Assembly: GCA_036365455.1 (NCBI GenBank)
Contig: JAWQUS010000026.1
Span: forward strand, 12,976,001-13,040,000
Direction of reading: 5' to 3'
Origin: Macrosoma leucophasiata
Lineage: Eukaryota; Arthropoda; Insecta; Lepidoptera; Hedylidae
DNA: 64,000 bases
In this document: piece after piece, positions 11,241 to 21,773 of the stretch
Position numbering within the stretch: position 1 is the stretch's first letter
How the letters are laid out: each line of letters opens with the position of its first letter
The notes under the pieces: generated by a model
What the model saw: only the letters and a program-made list of their open reading frames with translations
The model's database searches: none
What the model was told of the DNA's origin: nothing
Translations under genes and position numbers: made by a program

Positions 11241-11260
11241 TTACTTAATCACAACGAAAT

Positions 11261-11520
11261 ACTAAGGTGGTAGAGTTCCAGAGTAGGAGCTCGAAAGCGT
11301 ATGAATCACTGCATTACCTAATCAATCAGCCACCACATGGTAGTGTTCCGTGTAATGTACAGCCCCGTAATAACTTATCACAGAGACATATCTCAAAGGT
11401 CTCAGGGGTGGCAACGTATCTGCATCTTGAACTCTGGTCTTAGTGTAAGTGTCTATAGACTGCAGTCATCACTTAACATCAATGTGAACTGCATGCATGC
11501 TGCCTTTATTGCACAAAAAA
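11261..11520 (+). repeat. Family A, older subfamily copy
   Basis: From actaaggtggtagagttcca to ttgcacaaaaaa. It lies head to head with the copy at 11052-11240. Confidence 0.65.
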
Positions 11521-11682
11521 TGCAATCACAATTTGGACCATTGCTATTTTTTTCTGTCAGTGAAATGATATTATTTACATTACATACGTTTACAGATTTT
11601 ATTTCATGAAGATTCACATACGCATAGACATCTGGTAAAAGCATCGACTAGGTAAAAGTAAAGCCTTATACAGAAAGAAAGC

Positions 11683-11830
11683 TGGCAGCCGGTGCCGATC
11701 TATCAGTGCTTATCGGAATTAGCCAGGGCGAGTAATCGGCGCTGGTAATAGGCGCCGAGTTTTTATACAAAGCACAAAAACAGCGCCAATAAGCGCTGAA
11801 CGTCAAAGTCATTTATTTATGAGCTTTCTA
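11683..11830 (+). repeat. Inverted repeat element K, left copy
   Basis: About 140 bases rich in agcgct/ggcgcc motifs match 12752-12905 in the opposite direction (gcagccgg, tatcagtgcttat, gggcgagtaat, ggcgccgagttt, acaaagcacaaaa). Confidence 0.65.
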
Positions 11831-11988
11831 GAATCAATAGATATGTCTGAAATTAATAAATATTAAACTAAACTAAGGTGAATAACGAAAGATTCACATG
11901 ACGTGACGATTTACAACAATTGCAACTGTAAAAATCGATAATAAAATGTCGTCAAAAGAGGCCCTCAGGGCTGGCAGCGCGTTGGCAT

Positions 11989-12187
11989 TTGCTATTGTCG
12001 TTGTCATTGCTGTCAAATTTTCATATCGATTTGTAGCTCCTTTTAAAGCAGTAGTGATAATCTGATAATTTTTCTTGCTTTCTTAGGTGAGAAACAAGCG
12101 ATAATGGTAGATTATTTCGATTATTGTAATTTAGTTAAAGTAAAAATCGACATGAAAATTTGACAGTAATTACAACGACAATAACAA
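11989..12187. mobile_element. MITE (family M) with about 40-bp inverted ends
   Basis: The left end ttgctattgtcgttgtcatt matches the right end read backwards (ttgttattgtcgttgtaatt), and the match continues through ctgtcaaattttcat. About 200 bp, no coding capacity. I could not settle the target duplication. Confidence 0.65.
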
Positions 12188-12240
12188 TGTCGATAGGCGG
12201 TCGCACCCCTGGTGTTGCAAATGTTCATAAGCGACGGTGG

Positions 12241-12663
12241 GAGTTTTGGCGGGAACCTTGAAAGAGGCGTATGGTGCTCTTATTTTATTTCATTTTCTTG
12301 GTGTATTTTTAAGTAATATTGAATAAAGTTAGTGGCATTTTGTTTGATATAGGTTTATTACAGTGCCCGTGTATGTATAGTGAAATAGAATAACAGTGCG
12401 AAAACACGACTTTTCAGGTTGCCTCCAAAACTTCATTGTAAATGTTCTGGTAAAGTAGCCATCGCTTTACTCGAATAACTTGACTGTAACTCACTTGACT
12501 GACATATTATACTTCATAACTTATTTATTTGATACTTACATATTATACTTGATGACTATAATAAACTAACTTTTACGCTGCTTAAATAAATACGAAATAT
12601 CGTTTTACTTGACACTGGCAATATGCGTAATAGCGATGCCATAATACCAAAAAAAAAAAAAAA
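12241..12663 (+). mobile_element. Poly-A retroposon-like element (family N), copy 1
   Basis: Flanked by aagcgacggtgg at 12229-12240 and 12662-12673 and ending in an A run at 12649-12663, so it was inserted by reverse transcription. The 5' end is gagttttggcgggaacc. No reading frame, no tRNA, 7SL or 5S head recognised. Related copies on the minus strand: 16023-16379, 23268-23631 and a 3' part at 58628-58800. Shared blocks include gaataacagtgcgaaaacac and agccatcgctttactcga. Confidence 0.75.
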
Positions 12664-12751
12664 GCGACGGTGGCCACTTTCCATCAGGTGGCTCGTCTAT
12701 TTGTCTGTTAAACTTATAATAGGAAAAAACATAACTATGTACATAATGTCA

Positions 12752-12905
12752 ACTGTCAACAATAAATGACACGCGCTGGTTAGTGCTGGTTTTGTGCTTT
12801 CTATAGAAACTCGGCGCGTTTTACCAGTGCATATTACTCGCGCTGGCTGGTTCCTAGAAGCGCTGATAGATGGCGCCGGCTGCCATCTATCAGCGCTTAT
12901 ATAAA
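12752..12905 (-). repeat. Inverted repeat element K, right copy
   Basis: Partner of 11683-11830. It also contains a perfect 16-base hairpin (agcgctgatagatggc at 12859-12874 with 12882-12897). Confidence 0.7.
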
Positions 12906-13423
12906 GAAGTAGTATACGGCTTAAATAAAGAAGTAAAAGGCGTAAAACATTTTTATTATCAGAAACATATTCCGCATTGGGTTCACAATATTTTCTGAAG
13001 TCCCACACAATCACAGTATTGGCCATATTGCTATAATATTCAGCTTTCGCTTGACAGAAGAGAATGTATTTATCGTTTTGTATTAATAACGTTTAGTTTG
13101 CGGTAAAAGCGGGAAAAATATTTTCCTCAGCTACGCATAGGACCATCGGGTGTCATAGAGGTTAATTCACACTATAACGCGACGGGAAAACATTGTGGGT
13201 AGTAAATTTCTTCTAAAATTTTAATAGATAAGTCGGATAATTATAGGTATGTATATGGGGTCAAATAATACAGTCATAATTGGTCAATCGCTGTCATTCA
13301 GGCATGATAACTAAGTAGGTATATCATCTCAAAAAAGCTTCTTCCTAAGGTCAGGACAGTTAAATAAACGACAGTTAAAATCCCTAGGAATTCATACATG
13401 AGCATACATCATACATACTACTT
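12906..13423. other. AT-rich stretch, nothing recognised
   Basis: No supported gene; a minus-strand frame that extends into this stretch from 12697 starts inside the K repeat. Confidence 0.3.
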
Positions 13424-13510
13424 AGGCCTTAGGAGTGACAACGCATCTGTATTGAACCATCTGGTTCGATAAATATATCTAAAGGCTACAGCATTATTTA
13501 CCATCACTGT
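13424..13510 (+). repeat. Family A, old fragment
   Basis: cttaggccttaggagtgaca, then acgcatctgtattg, in family order. Confidence 0.45.
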
Positions 13511-13990
13511 AAAAGCTGAAGCATACAACGCTTATTGCTAATTCATGGCATAAAAAAGTAATTGTAAAAGTGAAAAATAAATCTTGACAAAACATCACGA
13601 TATAGGTACATTACGCTGTTCATCAGATGTTAATTAAATTTCATGTTTGATTTGACCTCGCCAAAATATTATATCGTCACAACACTGTGTGATGTGACCT
13701 TTAAGGTTATAACGTGTAATGAGATTGAGCAGAAAATAAAAAGAACAAGGAAAATACAACGTAATCATATAAAGACGTATTTGCCACTCTTGAAGTATAT
13801 ACATGCTTTATACATTGTGATTTCTGATGGCTTAAATTGTTATTAGGACGGTTTCCTTACGATCAAGTGAAGTTTTCTTTTGTCACGAAAGAAAGAAGAA
13901 AGAAGGAAATATTTTTTTTATTTCGAATAGAACATTCTGGATACTTTCAAAATGTTACAAACCAAAATATATCTATCTAGAGTACAGACA
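13511..13990. other. AT-rich stretch, nothing recognised
   Basis: A 67-codon frame at 13643-13846 is lysine-rich and without a recognisable domain; not supported as a gene. Confidence 0.3.
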
Positions 13991-13991
13991 G

Positions 13992-14348
13992 TAATAATAA
14001 TGATAATGGCAACCCGTTATACGTCCCACTGCACGGCACGAGTCTCTCCCCTTTTTGGAGGGAGGCCTGGAGCTTACTACACCACGCTGCTCCAATGCGG
14101 ATTGGTGGAGATACGGGTTAGTGGCCGCTGTCGGATGTTTTCAAACCGCCCATAAGGCCTCCGACAAGGTTTAACGACTGCTATCTATCGATAGCAACCG
14201 GGGCCGACGGCTTAGCGTGCCCTCCGAAGCACGGAAACGCGCATTTTAATTTGCCACTAGCGGTCACCCATCACGCGCCCGACCGCGCCCGTCATGCTTA
14301 ACCGAGTCGATGGCTTACGATCTACACCAGCCGCGGGGCCATGCGCGC
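13992..14348 (-). repeat. 5S-like SINE (family D), full-length copy
   Basis: On the minus strand: the tail (aat)n at 13992-14004, tgcacggcacgagtctctcc inside, and the 5S-like part at 14258-14325 (gcggtcaccc, accgcgcccg, gcttaacc). Starts at gcgcgcatggcc. Confidence 0.75.
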
Positions 14349-14400
14349 TTCTACAGTAGAGTAGATAAAGTTGAAGTAGAAGTAATAGTTCTGTACAGAT

Positions 14401-14950
14401 AGTATCCAACAAAAAATATTGCGCATCGACTTTACGAAGGAGACTTCGGCTTATTTCGGGTTTGTAGAGCATTATCTCTCTTTAACTGCCTCAGTAGCGT
14501 AGTGGTAGCAGGCCACTACTACTACGCTGGGGGTCCTGGGTTCGATTCCCGGGTCGGGGACTCTCAGAGATAACGGTTTACAATCCTTTATCTCTGGTTC
14601 TATTGGGATTTTTCCATTTTCTGGAAGTTTCCCAATTTCAACTCCGAGGTGAATTTGGTAATGTGCCCGGGGATGGCAACACTCTCGCCACCTGTTACAC
14701 GGGCGAAAACGTAACCGGCGAGTCGTGGGTGTTTGCATGTATGCTTGAATGCATACATTTACCTCTGCCTACAGGCGTGAAGTTACGTTTTATCTCTTTC
14801 GCATCTTACATATGTGACGTTTGTCGACCATTTGATCTAGTTTTTACCAATACCTCGCTATCAATGCTTACGTAGGCAGTGTGCAGCAGAGATAACGCTC
14901 TACGAAGTCGAAACTAGCCGATTGTCCCTTTCGTAGGCTCGATGTGCAAT
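14401..14950 (+). mobile_element. MITE (family G), split by a SINE
   Basis: Left part 14401-14483 and right part 14790-14950 correspond to the unbroken copy at 32830-33090. Long imperfect inverted ends carry caaaaaatattgcgcat on the left and gctcgatgtgcaata on the right, with tagagcattatctct / agagataacgctcta toward the inside. A SINE B copy interrupts it. Confidence 0.7.
14484..14789 (+). repeat. tRNA-derived SINE (family B), nested in a MITE
   Basis: The head has an A-box match tagcgtagtggtagc (14493-14507) and a perfect B box ggttcgattcc (about 14539). The body holds ccattttctggaagtttccc, and the 3' end is caggcgtgaagttacg. The target duplication is ttatctct(ct)ttt at 14472-14483 and ttatctcttt at 14790-14799, differing by two inserted bases. 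Confidence 0.8.
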
Positions 14951-14997
14951 AGGGGCACCTCTACCTGGGCACTGTACACCTTCTGAAGGACACAGAG

Positions 14998-15329
14998 CAG
15001 TGATTCCCAAACTATTTTTTCTTGTAGACCCCTTTAATTTTTTTTCTGGTTTTCGTGGACCCCGTCCTTGCTATATTTATATCACATTCCCATATTTCCA
15101 TTATTTATTCACGCCTACGTAGACCCCCATCGAGTCTCCCATGGACCACTTTGGGAATCACTGGTATGATGTAAGTAAATTGGTACTATCAGTGTATGTG
15201 TTGAGATCCATTAACGTGGACCCCCATTTTCATTTCATGGACCCCCAATTTCTTATTTCGCTGACGTAGACCCCTTTTAGGTTGTCATAGACCCCCAGGG
15301 GTCGATATAGACCACTTTGGGAATCACTG
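14998..15329. mobile_element. hAT-type MITE (family H) with exact 8-bp target duplication
   Basis: Ends cagtgattcccaaact and ccactttgggaatcactg. acacagag lies immediately outside both ends (14990-14997, 15330-15337). 332 bp, no coding capacity. Internal tracts are rich in gtagaccccc, and the copy contains an internal copy of its own right end (about 15148-15163). A shorter relative is at 20509-20690. Confidence 0.85.
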
Positions 15330-15489
15330 ACACAGAGCAATAAGTCAAGTCAACTCTTACTGCAATCGGAGTATAACTCAAATATTTAAAAGCTAAATAG
15401 GATAAAAATGACATTTCGGTTTACGTGTTTACCTAGGGCTCCATGTACACGATGTCGGAGCCGCACCGGTGCCGGATCACAAGTTTGTA

Positions 15490-15722
15490 TATATATTTTT
15501 TATGTTATGAAAGTGGTAAACAAGCAGTTCACATTGATGTTAGGTAAGTGATGACTGCAGCCTGTATACTTACACAAAGACCAGAGGTCAAAATGCAGAT
15601 GCGTTACCACTCCTGAGGCCTGAGGTGTTATGCCTCTGTGCCGGAAATTACAGGGCCGTACATTACCACCTGACCGGAACACGATAGTGTTATACCATTT
15701 AGCGGCAAGTATATTAGGTAAT
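15490..15722 (-). repeat. Family A, copy truncated by the next one
   Basis: Breaks off at tatattaggtaatg where the following copy begins. Confidence 0.75.
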
Positions 15723-16005
15723 GGTGTTTTTTTATGTAATGGAAGTGGCAAACAAGCCTGCAGTCATCTAAGTGATGACTGCAGCCTATCCAAAAAGACC
15801 AAGACCAAAGTCAAAATGCAGATGCGTTACCACTCCTGAGGCCTAAGGTCTCTGTCGCCTCTGTGCCGAAAATTACAGGGCCATACATTACCACTTGACC
15901 GGAACACGATAGTGCTGTATACTACCATTTAGCGGCAAGTATATTAGGTAATACGGTGGTGCCATCGCCCGCGAGCTCCGTCACTGGAGCTCTACCACCA
16001 GTATA
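15723..16005 (-). repeat. Family A, near full-length copy
   Basis: From its T run and atgtaatggaagtggcaaac to gagctctaccaccagta, in tandem with 15490-15722. Confidence 0.8.
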
Positions 16006-16022
16006 CCCTTAATAAATAAACC

Positions 16023-16379
16023 TTTTTTTGTATATACCTAATGCTATCTGCGTCGATATTAAGCATATTGCTAGAAAATGATATTTCGTATTCGTAATAA
16101 GCAGCGTAAAAGCAGTAAAAGTCAGTCAATTATCAGTTAGTCAGTCAGAGTCACAGTCAGTAGTTCGAGTAAAGCGATGGCTATGCGTGGAGGCAACTTG
16201 AAAGGCCGTGTTTTCGCACTGTTATTCTATTTCACTATACACAGGCACTGTAATAAACCTGTATCAAACGAAATGCCACCTACTTTATTTAATATAACTC
16301 AAAAATGCACCGAGAAAATGAAATAAACTTAAGCACCACACGCCTCCTTCAAGGTTCCCGCCAAATCTCCTAAATAAAC
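16023..16379 (-). mobile_element. Family N element, copy 2
   Basis: Minus-strand relative of 12241-12663. Shared blocks: atttcgtattcgtaataagc, tcgagtaaagcgatggct, gtgttttcgcactgttattc, and the 5' end ggttcccgccaaat. It has a (gtca)n-rich part at 16110-16165. Confidence 0.7.
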
Positions 16380-16567
16380 CTTGCTTCCTAGTTAACAAGG
16401 GCGAGCTGGAGAGCTATATTGTTATCATAAGGCATATAATTCTGTTCCAGGAGCTGGCATTGCTGGCAAGTCGCCAGTGCTATAATGTTGCGGTGTGTTA
16501 ACAACGTGTATACTATTCATTAAAATATAGGTACACTGCATATGACTTGCTGTGTTTGTACCTAATA

Positions 16568-17205
16568 GTTTAGGATCCCACTACATAATCATTTCGTTGA
16601 TCCAGATATGCTGCAAACCTAATTTTTACGCATATTTATATTTTTATTATGTAATGTAAGTGGCAAACAAGCATGCAACTCACATTGATGTTAAGTGATG
16701 ACTGCAGCCTGTAGACACTTACACAATGACCAGAGGTCAAAATTCAGATGCGATGCCACTCCTGAGGCCTAAGGTGTTATGCCTCTGAGCCGGAAATTAC
16801 AGGGCCGTACATTACCATCTGACCGGAACACGATAGTGCTCAACACTACCATTTAGCGGCAAGTATATTAGGTAATGCGGTGGTGAGTACGCCCTCGAGT
16901 TCCGTCACTGGAGCTCTACCACTAGTAAAAATAATGTAGAGAATATAATACATCCACTAGGTATCCTATCAAAAAATGGTTGCATGATTTTTTATTTGTA
17001 TTTGTATTGTTGATGATTTTTGGGAAAGAATTTTATTTCCTTGTTTTTTCAATAAAATATCGTCTACTTCACGGCAATATGCATAAAGACTCTTAAAAAT
17101 CACGGCTGCCGTTGCGTACTTTGCCGCCTCTACATATTTTCGTTCCGCCCCGATAACTTTTTACGTCCATAACGTACATGTATTATTTATATATCAAATT
17201 AAAGT
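16568..17205 (+). mobile_element. TA-type MITE (family I), split and 3' truncated
   Basis: The left end tttaggatcccactaca follows a TA and matches the complete copy at 31202-31698. The body resumes after a family A insertion and runs through gcaatatgcataaagactct and ttcgttccgccccgata before losing similarity. Confidence 0.65.
16641..16930 (-). repeat. Family A, full-length, inserted in a MITE
   Basis: Complete copy separating the two parts of the family I MITE. Confidence 0.75.
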
Positions 17206-17214
17206 TTATTACTA

Positions 17215-17480
17215 TGAAACTAGCTGTGCCCGCAACTTTGTTTGCGTGGAATAATGGCTTTGGGACTTTAGGCAGCGCTTTTGGATATACATTTTGGTTA
17301 ATTTTGGATCATAAACACTTTCGGGTATTTAAAAAAATCTATTTTGCAGTAATGCTTCTCTGTACACGATATTAGACGTATGACCATCGGGGATATAAGC
17401 ACACAGGCTGCTAGGATTGCGAAAAATGGCTAATTATGTGTTTAAACGCGCATCCATCCTATGCTGAACCGTATTTTCTT
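17215..17480 (+). repeat. Group J dispersed repeat
   Basis: Begins actagctgtgcccgcaactt and continues with ggaataatggctttggga. The 65-codon open frame inside is a by-product. Confidence 0.4.
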
Positions 17481-17646
17481 TCGAAAAGGCCATTTTAAAC
17501 TTCTATTCATAATATTTTTTTATAGAAAATTATTGTAAACTTTCAGTCAATTTTTAAAGATTAAAGATAGATCTATGCATAATATAAGCACTCCGTAAGA
17601 GCCGACAGAAGAGAAAAATTGAATGTAAACGTTGTGCATTTTTACC

Positions 17647-17716
17647 CACTAATACCACCAACACTACCACCACCATCATCACCACCACCACTACCACTGT
17701 CATCACTACCACCATC
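17647..17716. repeat. (CCA/CAT)n low-complexity tract, left part
   Basis: Imperfect trinucleotide repeat continued at 18026 beyond an inserted family A copy. Confidence 0.85.
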
Positions 17717-17994
17717 TTTTTACTGGTGGTAGAGCTCCAGTGACGGAGCTCGCGGGCGTAGGCACCACCGCATTACCTAATATACTTGCCGCTAAATGGT
17801 AGTGTTCAACACTATCGTGTTCCGGTCAGGTGGTAATGTACGGCCCTGTAATTTCCGGCACAGAGGCATAAGACCTTAGGCCTCAGGAGTGGTAACGCAT
17901 CTGCATTTTGACCTTGGTCTTTGTGTGGGTGTCTATAGGCTGCAGTCATCACTTAACATCAATGTGAACTGCATGCTTGTTTACCACTTCCATT

Positions 17995-18025
<31 letters not shown>
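17717..18025 (+). repeat. Family A, full-length, with a 27-base A tail
   Basis: Starts tttttactggtggtagagct and ends in an uninterrupted A run at 17999-18025, the longest in the window. The long pure tail suggests a young insertion. Any reading frame across it is not a gene. Confidence 0.85.
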
Positions 18026-18361
18026 TCACCACCGCCACCACTACAATCGCCACCGACGCCATCAATGCCATCACTATCACCAAAAACCTACGCTACCAAT
18101 GCCACCACTGATACAAACGCCACCAAAACCATCACCACCACCATCACCAATGCCACCAACGCCTCCAAAACTACCGACAACACCACCAACATCACCAACG
18201 CCACCAATGCCTCCATCGCCAGTTAAACCACCGCCAGCACCACTAACGCCACCAACACCACCACCAGAGTCACCAACAACACCTATGCCACCAACGTCAC
18301 CAACGCCACCACCACCACCACCACTACAAACACCACCAATGCCACCATCACCATCATCATA
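18026..18361. repeat. Imperfect (CCA/CCN)n minisatellite
   Basis: About 335 bases of caccaccaatgccaccaacg-like units. The plus strand reads as Thr-Pro-Pro repeats and the minus strand as Gly-Gly-Val repeats without stops. This follows from the repeat and not from selection, as the frame begins inside the family A repeat. It borders an RTE-like tail. Confidence 0.8.
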
Positions 18362-18552
18362 ATTACATCCGAAAGACGTCCATCCGTCTTCGCTGGACGA
18401 AGCCTTTCCCAAAGATGCTCCTAAAAGTGTTGTGCGTCATAAGGAAAGAATACGCCATAATTGCCACGCTTGGCATGCTGAATGGTGATCATAGCGGCGA
18501 TTGTTTTATACCGGGACGCTGCTATGCGGTATGCTTAATGTTACTAACAGAG
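18353..18552 (-). repeat. RTE-like LINE 3' remnant
   Basis: catcatcatcataattacat followed by gaaagacgtccatccgtctt and gctggacgaagcctttccc parallels the 3' end of the intact RTE at 59571-59625. The following 120 bases are less clear. Confidence 0.5.
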
Positions 18553-18966
18553 AAAAAACCGGCCAAGTGCGACTCGAAATCGTGCACGAAGGGTTCCGTA
18601 CAAAAAATGGCATAAAAATTTCGTTGTTGGAAGGTAATATACAACATAAGACCTAAAAATTTTGTATAAATTTTAAGTGTCTACTTGCTACCGTTATTGA
18701 TATCGAACAAAAAAAAAACCAAAAAAACACGTTTATTGTATGCCCCCTTGGATCCCTTCATATTATCATTTTCTTATTTTTAGTATTCAATTTTGTCGCT
18801 ATAGCGGTAACAGCAATACATAATTTGTGAAAATTTTAGCTTTCTAGCTATCACTGTTTATGAGATACAGCCTGGTGACAGACAGATGGATGGACGGACA
18901 GACAGGCTGACAGCAGAGGATGAGTAAAAGGGTCCGTTCTTACCTTTTAGATACGGAACCCTAAAA
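18553..18966 (+). repeat. Dispersed repeat (family C), full copy
   Basis: Starts aaaaccggccaagtgcgact, continues with gcacgaagggttccgtac, has a gacggacagacaggc run, and ends tacggaaccctaaaaa. This layout is widespread in Lepidoptera. Another long copy is at 45055-45681 and a minus-strand piece at 53165-53415. Confidence 0.65.
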
Positions 18967-19417
18967 AGATAAAAGATAGATTAGAAATAGAATATATTAG
19001 TTTAAAAATATTCGAGAAATTCTTTAAATTGTCGTAACTTTTTTATTTCTGAACAGATTGACATGAAACAAACAGTAAATGTTATGTGAAACTTACCACA
19101 ATATATTAATGAAAACTGAAAATCGGATAAACCATATCTGAAATTAGCGTGCACGAACACACAGACAAACATAAATTTTTCCGGGATAAAAAGTACCCAG
19201 TGTTGTGCGCCAAAATTTAAAATATAATTATACCAAGTTTCATCGTAATCGGACCTTTAGATTTTGTGTGATGCTTGAACGAACAGACAGACAGACAGAC
19301 AGACAAAAAAATTCTAATCACATATTTGTGTTCGGTATCGATCTAGTAACATCCCCTGGTATTTATTTTTTCAATATTTTTAATGTACAGAATTTACGCT
19401 TCTACAGTTTTATTATA
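18967..19417. repeat. Degraded group J sequence
   Basis: Contains accaagtttcatcgtaatcg and a (gaca)n run at 19284-19305; otherwise AT-rich. Confidence 0.35.
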
Positions 19418-19856
19418 AGTATAGATGGGAGCCAAATTAAATCGGCCGCAAATAAGAGTTGCTGGTTGTTAAAGACAAAATAATTTCATTAAAAATACTT
19501 GCGACCAAATTTTGATAGGCAACCTAGTGGATATAAATATATTCACGTTCGTTCCTGCCCAGAACGTGTAAATTGTGGAACGAACTTCCCTCTGAGGTGT
19601 TCCCTAGGTGCTACAATATGGGGTTCTTCAAAAATGGCGTCAAAAGAGTCTTTCAGGGCTGGCAGCGCGTTGGCAACTCCCTTGGTGTTGCAAATGTTCA
19701 TAGGCGACGGTGACCACTTTCCATCAGGTGGCCCGTTTGCTTGTCTGTCAATTTTCAGACATAAAAAAAAAAAATATTCTCTAGATTATAATTATGCGTA
19801 AAAAGTTTGCAGCACATCTGGATGAACGAAATGATTCTGCAGTGGGATCCTGACCT
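19418..19856 (+). mobile_element. TA-type MITE (family I), right part, split by a LINE tail
   Basis: Parts 19418-19544 and 19774-19856 match 31495-31698, ending in the inverted end gtgggatcctgacc followed by TA. A LINE tail separates the two parts. Confidence 0.7.
19545..19773 (+). mobile_element. 5'-truncated LINE tail inserted in a MITE
   Basis: Same tail as 940-1150, ending in a run of A's. atattc at 19539-19544 and 19774-19779 is the likely target duplication. It keeps the codons for the last part of the pol protein (WNELPSEVFP region) and the 3' UTR. Confidence 0.75.
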
Positions 19857-20002
19857 ATAATATCGTTAAGCGTTGGATATTCATCCGGTTACTTAAATGG
19901 TACATAAGCTGAGTGGTGAAAGATTATTAGTAGCTTCCTATTACGATCTTCGTATGGAAGAGCAATTTTTGACATTTCTTTAAAATGATTCCCATAGTTA
20001 TC

Positions 20003-20296
20003 TTTTTTTTTTTAATGTAATAAAAGTGGCAGACAAGCATGCAGTTCACATTGATGTTAAGTGATGACTGCAGCCTATAGACACCCACACAATGACCAGA
20101 GGTCAAAATGCAGATGCGCTACCACTCCTGAGGCATTAGGTGTTCATGCCTCTGTGCCGGAAATTACAAGGTCGTACATTACCACCTGACCGGAACACGA
20201 TAGTGCTGAACACTACCATTTAGCGGCAAGTATATTAGGTAATGCGGTGGTGCCTACGCCCGCGAGCTCCGTCACTGGAGCTCTACCACCAGTAAA
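20003..20296 (-). repeat. Family A, full-length copy
   Basis: From its T run and aatgtaataaaagtggcaga to ctctaccaccagta. Confidence 0.8.
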
Positions 20297-20344
20297 AGAC
20301 CTGAAATCTTTGAGCGATTAACATTTTTTTGCTTTTCATAACCT

Positions 20345-20470
20345 TCACACCTGTAATCCCGGAAGACGTAAGCAGAATTAAATGCATAGAAAAATGGAAA
20401 TAACTCATTTCTCCCGACCTGGGAGTTATTGACTTGACAGTAGTAGCCTGCTTTAGACAGTTAAAGCAGT
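20345..20470 (-). repeat. tRNA-derived SINE (family B), decayed
   Basis: cacacctgtaatcccggaag at the 3' side and gtagcctgctttagacagtt at the head, with most of the middle deleted. Confidence 0.45.
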
Positions 20471-20508
20471 CTTTTTCATTTTAATTGACCTACTGTTTGA
20501 ATCTTTAC

Positions 20509-20690
20509 CAGAGGTTCCCAAACTATTTTTCTTGTAGACCCCTTTCAATTTTTTTCTGATTTCGGTGGACCCCTTGCTACATTTATATCACTTTCCCATA
20601 TATCCCATTTTTATTTACGCATATACGTAGAACCCATCGAGTCTCCCTTAGACCCCAAGGGGTCCACCTAGACCACTTTGGGAATCACTG
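20509..20690. mobile_element. hAT-type MITE (family H), short copy
   Basis: Ends cagaggttcccaaact and ccactttgggaatcactg. The 8-base duplication is atctttac / atctatac (20501-20508, 20691-20698), seven of eight identical. An internally shortened relative of 14998-15329. Confidence 0.75.
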
Positions 20691-20698
20691 ATCTATAC

Positions 20699-20965
20699 TA
20701 ATATTACAAAGCTGAAGAGTTTGTTTGTTTGTTTGCTTGAACGCGCTAATCTCAGGAACTACTGGTCCGATTTGAAAAATTATTTTCGGTTCTTTTCAAT
20801 GTTAGATAGCCCATTTATCGAGGAAGGCTTTAGCTATACGTAACATCACGCTAAGACGCATAGCATCACGCTATTCATCTTGGCGTGATGTTTTTGCGTG
20901 ATTACAACCGCGCGACGCCGGGGCGGGCCGTTAGTATAATATATCCATGACTAACGTAGTAGATA
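20699..20965 (+). repeat. Group J dispersed repeat
   Basis: aatctcaggaactactggtc followed by gatttgaaaaatta and a G+C-rich end near gacgccggggcgggcc. Confidence 0.45.
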
Positions 20966-20971
20966 TAAAAA

Positions 20972-21152
20972 GTAACCAGTCTAACCTATCATCCTGTCAC
21001 TCGGTAAATGCATCTCAAAGGACGCAATGCGCATGTACGAGTTAATGAGAATATTTTGCCCTCGCGGGACAATTTGCCACTCGGCCGCAGTGTTCCATTC
21101 CACTTGCTGGTGATTATGAGGACCATGGCAACAGTAATAGGCTAGCTGAACA
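20972..21152 (+). repeat. Diverged local repeat P, copy 1
   Basis: Shares, in order, gtaaccagtc, ctcaaagg, gcgcatgta, aatgagaatattttgcc, gacaatttgcca, tcggccgca, ctggtgattatg and ccatggcaac with 21895-22073 and, more weakly, 22705-22866. Not coding. Confidence 0.65.
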
Positions 21153-21164
21153 AATTATATATCT

Positions 21165-21480
21165 ATACAAATAAATAAAATTGGAATGTCTGTTTGTAAT
21201 ATAAAAATAACCGCATTTTACTAAATGCATATGTATGTATACACGGTACATATACCAAAAACAACATTTTTTTCAATTTTTGCCTGGCTGTCTATTTGTC
21301 TGTTTGTTCCCGCTAATCTCGGGAACGGCTGGACCGATTTTGACGGGACTTTCACTGGCAGATAGCTTATATAATAAGGAGTAACTACTTTTATACTAGC
21401 TGCGCCCACGACTTCGTCCGGGTACATACGGAACAATCATAAATTCTCACGCGGACGCATTCGCATAGCTAGTAGTATAA
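21165..21480 (+). repeat. Group J dispersed repeat
   Basis: cgctaatctcgggaacggct, ccgattttgacgggactttc, and the end ctagctgcgcccacgacttc. Confidence 0.5.
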
Positions 21481-21773
21481 TAAATCTATTAGCCGGGCAG
21501 TGTTTTTATGATAAGAATAGACAAAGAGTATACTTACAAATACTACGCGAGTACAGGTATGAACTGAAAATATGTCAGATATGCTTCATAAAACATTGAA
21601 ATTTAAGTTAAAATGTTAACAAAAAACTGAAGCCTGATAAGTGTAAATTGGAATCAATAGAAACAAAAATGGACCACCGTCAGAATTTGGATGTTCCATT
21701 TCCATTTTTCACTATATGATTATAAACCTACAGCTTAATATATTAACTCTTGTGGTGGTAAATGTCGTCAGAA

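Larger units (their letters stand above)
11949..12722 (+). repeat. LINE 3' tail carrying two nested insertions
   Basis: Pieces 11949-11988, 12205-12240 and 12664-12722 together rebuild the same LINE tail as at 1021-1150 and 19630-19773. A MITE (11989-12187) and a poly-A element (12241-12663) interrupt it. Confidence 0.7.

Noticed and set aside
17889..18362. 157-codon proline-rich frame and the 111-codon glycine-rich frame opposite
   Set aside because: Both come from the (CCA)n tract; the plus-strand frame starts in a family A repeat. No independent coding evidence.
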